From Pelargonium cotyledonis (taxonomy: Eukaryota; Streptophyta; Magnoliopsida; Geraniales; Geraniaceae), in NCBI GenBank assembly GCA_036897625.1, contig JAYMTA010000753.1, forward strand, positions 1-24,568: DNA of 24,568 nt, given 5' to 3'. Shown one piece after another: positions 11,931 to 20,500 of the stretch (positions are counted from its first letter, which is position 1; the number at the start of each line of letters is the position of its first letter). The notes under the pieces were generated by a model. The model was not told where the DNA came from. It did no database searches and saw nothing but the letters and a program-made list of their open reading frames with translations. The translations under genes were made by a program, and so were the position numbers.

Positions 11931-12676
11931 CTTTGTAAGAAGTTGATCGAATAGGGTTGGTTCAAAGATTGGACAGAACCATATGTGAACGAGTGGATAA
12001 AAATATTGGATTGGACAACATTTTAAAAATACTTCTCAGGTGATAAAATTATATGTAGTTAAAAACGAAAAAAAAATGAGGTTGAATTGTAATAAAAGTA
12101 ATTTAAAAATAAGAATAAATAAAATCGGTTTATATCAAATTTGGATTGAACTGGATGATTTTGTAATGAATACACCGAGAATCGAACCAAATCTATTCGG
12201 ACTGAGTTGGTCCAATATTATTTCGGATATGTTGAATTCATTTTTGAACATGGACCAAATTGTGCCTAACCCTAAATTTAAAAGTTTGGCATATCTATGT
12301 GATGTTTCATCTACATTTCATTATTTTAGAAGTGTGGCAGCATGTTGGGTACAACAAATAGCTTGTGGTGCTTCGCCACAACTTATAGAGTTGGGGGCGT
12401 GTGAGTACATTGCGCACACAACCTACTCTTCTTGCAATGTACGAGTCTGATGTTGTGATATTTAGTCTGGGAGTAATGTGAACACGCTCTGACATTGATC
12501 TTGGTCTCTTTTTTTTTATCAAGAAACCATAAGTGAGCTCCAAAATTTAGATTTCTAAGGCTGAAACTCCTTAACTGTGGTTCCCAACTCCTGACCTAGG
12601 GTTCATCTCTTTTGATTTATAGTCTTTCAATCTAGGTAAACAATTTTGTCCATGTGTTATCTTCTTTTTGTTTGAA

Positions 12677-13941
12677 CTAGATTATGCCCCGTGTGTTGCA
12701 CAGGATTGCATAAACGTTCATAATAAATTTAATTAACATTCTGATAAAAAAAATGCAAATGCATATGCAAATTTTAAAAAAATTACTTTACTAAATGTCT
12801 AAATCATTCTATTATTGTCTTCATTGAAACTACTAAGATTTGAATTTGCTCTTTAGCCAAAATAATGAATTTCTCTGCTAAATATATATATACACAAAAT
12901 GAGAAAAAAAATGTTAATACATATTTAATAAAACTGCATATTAACGATAATAAAAAAATCGAATTATATAGTTATTGTTTTGATCGAACCTATTAAGTTT
13001 TGGAAGTGCTATTTAGGTAAAACAACGAATTTGTCTGCAAAAAAAAGGTTAAAAATAATTATTAATCATTCACATGTACTTTATCACAAAACTTATGTAC
13101 TGATCGCGTATTGTGACGATTAAACGAATATGACTATAGGTTAACATTCTTATTTATAGAAGTCGAATAGGGTTTTTACATCCACTTAACTTTGTATGGA
13201 AACAAATAAAAAGTCTGAAATTTCCATTTAAAATCGTAGAATAAAAATATAAAATAAAATATTTATTTTCATTTAAAACTAAAAAATAACAATTCTTTTA
13301 TTTCTTAATTAAATTACCTAACAAATAAAAAGCCTAAACTTATATTTCCATTAAAAAAAACGTAGTATTAAAAAAGGCTAATTTTTTAAATTTTCATATG
13401 AAAATACAAATATAATTATTTACTTTCTATTCATAAATTATATTACTTATATTTTTTAAAAAAATTAAATTTCAATTAAAAATTTAGGAAAAATCATATT
13501 ATTACACTGATAGTAATAAAGTTAGAAAAAAATATTACTTACCAAAAAATTGAATTGAATTATGACACTTTCTTTAAATTATTTAGTAAAGTTTAATTAA
13601 AAAATAAATATTTAGGTAAATTTTAGTTCAAGGAAATTTTTATATTATAACTTTAGTAGATATTTTTTTTAGTAGATATTTTCCGTCTAATACATATATT
13701 CTTGTAAATATAATATTAAATTTGATTGTTACTCAGATTTTATACATAGGAATTTTAGATTTAGGAAGTAAAAAATTAACCTCAATACAATTTTAGTTCT
13801 AAATTACAATTAAATACAAATTTGTGGTAAAAGTACAATTTAAGAAAAGTTTGTGGCAAAATCAAAAAATTGATGATGTGGCGCTTTAATATGTGTTATA
13901 AACCAGTTTTTTTGTTCAGCTTTTATAGTATATATATATTT
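12677..13941 (-). mobile_element. non-autonomous Helitron-like element
   Basis: Read on the minus strand, the right (3') end is CCTGTGCAACACACGGGG, able to form a short hairpin, then CATAAT and CTAG at 12680-12677, followed by T. This is the usual Helitron 3' arrangement: hairpin, a few bases, CTRR, insertion before T. The proposed 5' end near 13941 reads ATATATATACTATAAAAGC and is followed by AACACATATTAAAGCGCCAC, wording common at plant Helitron 5' ends, but the terminal TC is not preserved. The interior is very AT-rich and has no Rep/helicase coding, so it would be non-autonomous. The 5' boundary is approximate. Confidence 0.5.
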
Positions 13942-14046
13942 ACTTTTGTAAAATTTATAGCATCAAAGTTTTATGATTTATTTATTTTTATCTTATACCA
14001 AATGTCATAAATTAATATATCAATATTCAGTTTTAATAGCATATTG

Positions 14047-14285
14047 AATAAGCATTTACAAATCAAAACATGTTGGGCCAAGCGGTTAAGCGCTTCAGGA
14101 TTCCCATAGAAGTCTCAGGTTCGAGTCTACCTACATGCGGTATGGGGTGGGTTATTTGGGATTATAGGAGCGAGTCTCCCTACATGCGGTATGGGGTGGT
14201 TTATTTGGGGTTATAGGAGATAACTACCCCTGTTGTGTAGCTCAACTCAAAAAAAAAAAAAATAAAATAAAATAAGCATTTACAA
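14047..14285. repeat. 15-bp target-site duplication flanking SINE
   Basis: AATAAGCATTTACAA is present exactly at 14047-14061 and again at 14271-14285, immediately bounding the SINE. Length and A-richness fit a duplication made by L1-type endonuclease during SINE insertion. Exact identity suggests a fairly recent event. Confidence 0.9.
14062..14270 (+). mobile_element. tRNA-derived SINE with internal 49-bp duplication
   Basis: The head has a pol III box A (GGCCAAGCGGTTAAG, 14076-14090) and box B (GGTTCGAGTC, 14119-14128) at tRNA-like spacing. From box B the body is duplicated in tandem: 14122-14170 and 14171-14219, each CGAGTCT.CC.ACATGCGG followed by TATGGGGTGG and TTATAGGAG. The element ends in an A tail with AAAATAAAAT and is flanked by exact 15-bp target-site duplications. 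The head resembles tRNAs such as Leu/Ser with the GCCAAGCGGTTAAG D-arm, but the rest is not a functional tRNA. Confidence 0.88.
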
Positions 14286-14544
14286 GTTTATGCTTATGGT
14301 TAAATAGTTATGGCTCTATTTAAACTCCTTGCATGTATTATATAATTTGTGTAAACAGTGTAATTTGATCTTAGATTTGTTGTTAATTTTGTTGTTCTCA
14401 TTTTGGAGTACGGTGTTATGAAGTGTACAAATAACAATAAGTCACAGTTAGTAATAACATCAAACAAACAAAATGTCGCGATTACTCGTTTCAACTTTCA
14501 ACTTAAAATAGGTAATCAATTAACACTAAAATATATATTTTTGT

Positions 14545-15252
14545 TCACATTGCTACCATCCCAACTAGCCCTATTCCCATAACGGCCGCCCCCAGACCCT
14601 TCTCCACGCCACGAGCACCGCCATTTTGTGCCGGTGAAGGCGCCGGAGCCAACGAAGAAGTTTCTGTAGTAGAGTGATGGGTCTTAGGAGACAATACCAC
14701 AACAATAAGCTTTTGGCCAAACATGCAATGACTTTGAGCTCCAGTAATGAAGAAGAAAGGACCGTAATGGTCCAAATGAACAAGGATATTTCCGTCATTG
14801 TACACCTTTATCGGCCTCGAGCTGTTGCAATTGTCGTAGTCCTCCTTGCTCACCATCAAGACCGAGTCAATCTTGCCATCGTATTGGAAACCTAACATAA
14901 AAACAATCATTTTCGTCACAAAATAAACGTCATTCCACATTTTTCAGCAAATGAAATGCACGCAGCTGCATCAAAATACGAGAACTTCTTTAATTATATA
15001 TAGAAGATATTGCATGCACGCACAACATTTTTATATGTGAAAATAAGAAAAAAAATTGCAAAGAAAATTACTAAGCATGTCGTGCATGTGAAATCGACGG
15101 CTTCCCACCCAAAGATTGAATTCATTCGGAGACGATGGGATTTTCCATCCATTTTCTTGCCCGCCAACCAAAAAAAACCTAGCAGCATCTGACACCGTAA
15201 ATAACACGAAAACGAGGGCTAGAAATGGAACAAAATTCCTGCAAAAAGCCAT
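14545..15252 (-). CDS. ENODL: early nodulin-like protein (phytocyanin family)
   Basis: Two exons, 15252-15072 and 14891-14545, joined in phase 1 (A then GT), give 175 residues and TGA. Residues 1-24 (MAFCRNFVPFLALVFVLFTVSDAA) form a signal peptide, given here in pieces: MAFCRNFVPF then a hydrophobic core ending SDAA. The plastocyanin-like domain follows: FFLVGGQENGWKIP, FNLW, YDGKIDSVL, KEDYDNCN, then YGPFFFITGAQSHC and GQKLIVVVL. The copper ligands are lost: the first His site is Asp (IDSV) and the ligand Cys before SHC is Thr (FIT), as is normal in early nodulin-like proteins. The tail has APAPSPA, a candidate arabinogalactan glycosylation site, and a final hydrophobic stretch fitting a GPI-anchor signal. 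Family role: extracellular plasma-membrane protein of uncertain biochemical function. The segment RRFHMHDMLSFQYD is atypical, usually RF..GDSLVWKYD. Confidence 0.9.
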
Positions 15253-15300
15253 GGATATGGTACGAGAAAGCTTCTGGGACTGTTTCTAGGTTACTGGGTT

Positions 15301-15311
15301 TACATATAAAC
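15301..15311 (-). promoter_or_regulatory. candidate TATA box of ENODL gene
   Basis: Minus-strand GTTTATATGTA sits about 50 bp upstream of the ENODL ATG, which would place transcription start some 20-25 bp before the start codon. It is the only TATA-like stretch close to the gene. Position-based inference only. Confidence 0.35.
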
Positions 15312-16881
15312 CACTTAGGTTTTGAACCGAAGCTGTAGGTGGGTGACACATGGATTTTTGTGGTCAAAACGAAGTCTAGTTGGTCAAGAATTGTGTAATT
15401 GACCGTTGTTCATATTTTGTGGGAGTGAGGAAATGACGGCGATGCCCTTTCGTGTGTGGGGTATAGTGTTGAGGAGCTGGGTGATTGTGTAGGAGGGTCT
15501 CGAGGGCATTTTGGGAAATAGAGAGGATGTGAAGATGGCGTTTTGTTTTCTTTTTATTTTTCCGATGGAGAGATATGCATGAAATGATGAGCTGGTCGTC
15601 TTGAATGAATAAAGTAGTAAAGTACGAGATTAGGTGAATTATTGTGCATGATTACCATGGATTCTAGGGTTTTGTAATTCTTTTAGGTTTAGGATTCTCT
15701 ATTGATAGTAAAAGATTGACGTTTGTTAGAGTGGAAAATTTGGACCCGAATTTGTGGGTACTCAACATCCGACTCTATTTTTATTCGATCCAAACTATGT
15801 GAAAGTTTGTATCAAGTAAAACCGCTAGACTTAGTGTATTTTATGGCTAAACCACGATCTAAATTTAACTCGCAAACCCTCTAGGGGCATGTTAGGGTTT
15901 AAAAAAGAAGAAGAAAAAACTAAATCAACTAACCAATCAGAGAAATCCTATAAGGTTGCGGTAGGGTTCAACAGCCCGAACTTGATCCTAAATTTGTTAG
16001 CTTTATATGTGGGGACATAACAGAATTAATCTAATCGAATTGATATTAAGTAGAATTGAATATTGTATGCAAGTAAATTCGGTTTCAAGTTATAAACTCT
16101 AAATGTGGTGACACATATACACCAATAAAAAGTTGACAAAATTGGTAGTTGGCTTGGCTTAGTAGTAAAGTTTGGCTTCTTCTTTATTAATCATCATTTT
16201 TTGTTCATAACAAATAAAACATGTCCCTTTATAACTTAACCACCATTATTCATTTGGATGCATTCTTAGTGACTCATCAGCAAACAATTTGTTAATAATT
16301 TCATATGATTAGGTTAAACATAGTTTTCATATCACATCTTAATCATCACTCACATGACCTTATTTAAACTCAAAACCAACTTCCTAGCTTGTCAACTTTT
16401 TATAGTCATTTAAAAATATATATAACGTCTAAATAGATGAAACTCAATACATGTTAAAAATACCGCAAGTAGCACATTAACATTAATAAAGAGTTGACAT
16501 CCCGATTTGAAGCTGACTTGTACAAACTAACGTTTGAGAGGAGAAGAGGTCTTACTTTATGGCATGCATGCACATGGGAAGCTTTGAGAGACTTCATTAA
16601 CCTTCTAACGGAATGTCAATGAGGACTCGGTTCTACGACTTGAAAATGTGCATGCTCTCTCGAGTCTTGACTAGAAAGCTTCCAAGTGCATTGAGATGAC
16701 CTTTTAGAGCACCTTTTTAGACTCCCGGGAGACGTACTCAACTACCTCATGAGTCGTAAAGTTCTCGAGTATTATAAATGTAAGTGACAACATGATTCTC
16801 GACAGTTAATCATTGTTACTCATTTTTTTTAGTTCCATCATACACATTTCTTCACATATAAAAAAAAAAGTAATATGGACG
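15312..16881. other. intergenic region between divergent ENODL and CLASP
   Basis: About 1.6 kb with no open frame of note, no tRNA and no complete transposon recognised. It should carry the ENODL promoter at its left end and distal CLASP promoter at its right. Composition is AT-rich and unstructured apart from scattered A/T tracts. Confidence 0.55.
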
Positions 16882-17076
16882 TCAGTTGACTGATGATATA
16901 ATTTTATATCAGCTGCACTAATGAGGTGATGACATCTCTTTTAAAATCATGGATCCAGACGGATCGCTCCGCTCCCACAAATTCACTTGGGTAAGTATAA
17001 GTGAAATTTGATTAGGTGCCATCATCTCATTGGCTTGATTAAGTTGCAACTGATATAAAGTTATATCAGTCAACTT
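16882..17076. mobile_element. MITE-like inverted repeat upstream of CLASP
   Basis: The left arm 16882-16934 begins CAGTTGACTGATGATATAA and continues TTTTATATCAGCTGCACTAATGAGG in part, ending GATGACA. It matches the reverse complement of the right arm 17017-17076 (TGCCATCATCTCATTGG ... CTGATATAA ... TATATCAGTCAACTT) with a few mismatches and one gap. Each arm also holds its own small palindrome around TATAA. The loop is about 80 bp and has no coding capacity. No clear target-site duplication was found, so superfamily is unassigned. Confidence 0.6.
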
Positions 17077-17209
17077 ATACACATTTTAGTGTAAAAAAAA
17101 ATATATATGTCATCATTCTTATAGTTATAATGAAACTTAGGGCTTTATGGTAATTTTCAAAATTTCGACTCATAATTCGAAAACAACTGTGTCGTCTGTT
17201 ACTGGGGCA

Positions 17210-17236
17210 ATGGCTGCACAGTGGCATCCACTGTAA
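17210..17236 (+). promoter_or_regulatory. candidate 8-codon uORF in CLASP leader
   Basis: ATGGCTGCACAGTGGCATCC opens an eight-codon frame closed by TAA at 17234-17236, about 290 bp before the CLASP ATG. The start context (G at -3, G at +4) is favourable. Its effect depends on the transcript starting upstream of 17210, which is not shown by the sequence. Confidence 0.4.
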
Positions 17237-17304
17237 ATTTAACAGAATCCGAGGTGGTAAAAAACTTCCGCATCCAATCCAACCACCAGCAGAGCGAGCT
17301 TCTT

Positions 17305-17328
17305 CGTCGTCGTCGTCGTCGTCGTCGT
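17305..17328 (+). repeat. (CGT)8 microsatellite in CLASP 5' leader
   Basis: Eight CGT units lie 202 bp before the CLASP ATG, followed by pyrimidine-rich TCTCTCTC-type tracts to about 17400. CT-rich leaders are common in plant genes. Being a triplet repeat, length changes preserve the frame of the open leader that runs in phase with CLASP. Confidence 0.9.
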
Positions 17329-17529
17329 TCCCTCTCAATTCTGTTTCTCTCTCTAGCTTTCCTCTTTCTCTCTCTACACCTCACCAACACTCTCTCTCTA
17401 ACACCAACGCCACCATTTCTGCGAATTCATCGACCTTCTCCTCATTTCAACTCCACATTTCTTAGTTTCTCTTCAAATTGTGTCTCAGATCTGAGCCCTC
17501 CGTCGCCAGATCCGACTCCGGAAACCCTA

Positions 17530-20500
17530 ATGGAGGAAGCGCTGGAGTTGGCGCGTGCTAAGGACACCAAGGAGCGGATGGCCGGTGTGGAGCGGCTTTC
17601 CCCGCTTCTAGAAGCGACCAGGAAGAGCCTCAGTTCGTCGGAAGTGACGTCGCTTGTGGATTGCTGCATGGATCTCCTCAAGGACAACAACTTCAGGGTC
17701 TCCCAGGGCGCTCTCCAGGCGCTGGCGTCTGCTGCGGTTTTGTCCGGCGAACATCTTAAGCTGCACTTCAATGCGCTCGTCCCCGCCGTCGTGGAGCGGT
17801 TAGGCGATGGAAAGCAGCCTGTTAGGGACGCCGCCAGGCGACTCTTGGTCACTCTCATGGAGGTACTTGTTGATATTGGCTTTGACTTGTTTGGATGGAA
17901 TTTCAATTTAAGTGGAACTCACTATTTGAATTTTGATTCACTTCAATCCAATTATTGTTGTTTGGAATCTGTACTCTGTTTACTGTTATTTGCTTTTGTC
18001 ATATTAATTCTGTGTGCATTTGGTTAGTGTATATTTATAGCATTAAGATTTGAAATTTGAGTTCCAGCGAATGGTGCATATTTTTGCTTGTTTGTAGATC
18101 AACCACGTGTATTCTGCAACAGCTATTACTGCATAGTTCTTGATTTGACAATGACTCATTGCATCGGTTATGTGCTCCGCCGTATTATTTGTAGAACCTC
18201 CAACTTTTCTTGCTTTTACATTGTGTTCAAGTGGATTCTATATTTTGAACATGGTTCCTTAATTTCCCAAACAGTAAATTAATAAGGCATGTAGAGAACA
18301 GTAAATTAACAGGGCATATAGATGTATCTTCACTGTTCGTTGTAGATTTACATACATATTAGTGCTTTTCGATCAGTAATGAAACTAGTAATTATATTGT
18401 TGAAAGAGCTGAAGAAAGGCAAAATGAGAATCAACCAGTAATAAAACTAGAAATTCCGTATTGTGCTTCAGGTTTCTTCTCCGACTATCATTGTTGAAAG
18501 AGCTGGGTCTTATGCCTGGACACATAGAAGCTGGCGAGTTCGAGAAGAGTTTGCACGAACTGTAACATCGGCAATCAGTCTTTTTTCCTCTACTGAACTT
18601 CCTCTTCAACGGACCATTCTTCCTCCAGTATTCTCATTCCCTTAGGCACAACTTTTGTATATACTTCTTTTACATCAAATTAAATTATATTTTTACCTTT
18701 TTTGTTAATTTCGATTGATTACAGATTTTGCAGTTATTGAATGACCCAAACCACAGTGTCAGGGAGGCAGCTATATTGTGCATTGAGGTAATTGGTACCC
18801 ACATTATAGTCACTATTGATTTTTACACTTAAAAGTTTGACTGCAATTTTCATTGGACTTAATTAATACAAAGGAATTTATAGGGCTTACTGGCTTAGTT
18901 ATTTATGGGATATGCAAAGTTCTAGGAAGCTCTCTTGTCAGTTGCCGGGAAATTTAGTTTTATCCCACATTACAACTGTTACAAAGGACTTGACTGCAAC
19001 CTTCATTGGTCTCAAATCTTCACTTAATACTCAATATAGCTTCTGGGGCATTAACCTTAGGTGATATTTTGTCAGCCTATATTCTAGGGAATTCTTTTTC
19101 AGATTAAGCAAAATATAATTACAGTCATTACTTTGCACTTAAAAGAGCTCGACTGCAATCTTCTGTTAATATATTCTTTAAGTAACTTAATGAAACTTTT
19201 AAGGATAGGTTATATTGGTGATATTCAATTTGTCAGCCTATGTTTTATGGATTTCTATGTTCAGATTATGCAAAGTATAATTTGGGGGTGACAACTCCAA
19301 AAATGTGGACTTATTTTATTTTATTTTTATAATTTGATGGTGTAGCCATTTTCCAAGAATAATATTTCTATAGATGTTTTTTCTTCACGATAATCTTCAG
19401 TCTGATGTCTAGAAGAAACATTATCTTACGATATGGTGCACAACATTTGAATGCTTTCAAGCAATGTGCTGTAGTTGCTGATTGTATTTGCCTTCTCAAT
19501 TTGTGTAATATTTATCGGAATGCATCTGCTGCACAGGGGCCGATTCTGTTCCATTGTTGCTGACACTGTACACATCTACAGTGTTATTTGTCTCTTATAT
19601 TCTCCAACTTTGCTGAAGCTGTAGAGATTTTGTATTTTGTTTCACCCAAACTTTGTGAATTGGGAAGATGAACTTCTTATCTGATTAATTGGTTAACATC
19701 CTTTACAGGAAATGTATACTCAGGCTGGGCCTCAGTTCCGCGATGAACTTCATCGTCATCATCTTCCTTCATACATGGTGAATTTCTTACTGAGAGTTCT
19801 GTTAGAATTTGTAATTTCATTCCTATATCTTTCGTGTCCTGCTGTTGTAGCTATTGAAAGCACTGATGCAAATGTGTGTCGTCATTTGTATAGTGGGTTT
19901 ACTCTAGATGTTTAATGTTACTTATTTCCCAGAAAGCTGAAGGATACAATCACTCTTTTATTGTTTTCTAATAGATAACATGCAAATGACAGGTGAAAGA
20001 TATTAATGCCAGGTTAGAGAAGATTGAACCACGGATTCGCTCTTCAGATAGTCTTACTGGTGGTTTTACTACTGGAGAGATGAAGCCTGTGAGCCTTAAC
20101 AGCAAGAAAAGTAGTCCAAAGGCCAAGAGTTCTTCAAGGGAAGTGTCTATTTTTGGAGGTTAGTGTGCTTTGATACAGTGGACTATTTGGATACTTACAA
20201 GTCTATGAATGATGTGTTAATTCCAATTTGTGTGGTCAGTACTTAAGTGAAAAGTGGTATATGCAATTTGTGTTATTGTCTTGTCAACACAAGACCTCTC
20301 CTTTTTATACATAATTCACAATTTATGTGCATATTTAAATGCTGGTGTCTAGATTTTCAAGTGAATGTTGGGATTGAATGTTGCAAGCAGGAATTATTGG
20401 GATTGTTTATTGATCATTTATAAGATTGAGTGTTCTTGTTGTGAAAGCATTTTCTCGGTATGTTTTGTTATTTATGTTTGAAATAATTAATGCCTCCTTG

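Larger units (their letters stand above)
11647..14544. other. transposon-rich intergenic region, LPAT1 to ENODL
   Basis: About 2.9 kb without a supportable gene. It holds a degenerate SINE (about 11770-11930), a Helitron-like element (12677 to about 13941) and a younger SINE (14062-14270). The open frame 12040-12450 has low-complexity composition and no recognisable domain, so I treat it as chance. The stretch 12300-12650 carries no feature I can name. Confidence 0.65.

Noticed and set aside
12040-12450. 136-codon plus-strand open frame
   Set aside because: Asn/Ile-rich AT-driven composition, no recognisable domain, no splice context, and it lies between transposon relics.
14076-14128. tRNA gene (GGCCAAGCGGTTAAG ... 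GGTTCGAGTC)
   Set aside because: The boxes fit pol III promoters but no acceptor stem can be closed; the tail and target-site duplications show a SINE.
16150-16175. TGGCTTAGTAGTAAAG as a tRNA/SINE box A
   Set aside because: No box B at suitable distance and no A-rich tail or flanking duplication.
17442-17906. 154-codon minus-strand frame opposite CLASP exon 1
   Set aside because: It is the complement of a GC-rich coding exon and has no family similarity of its own.
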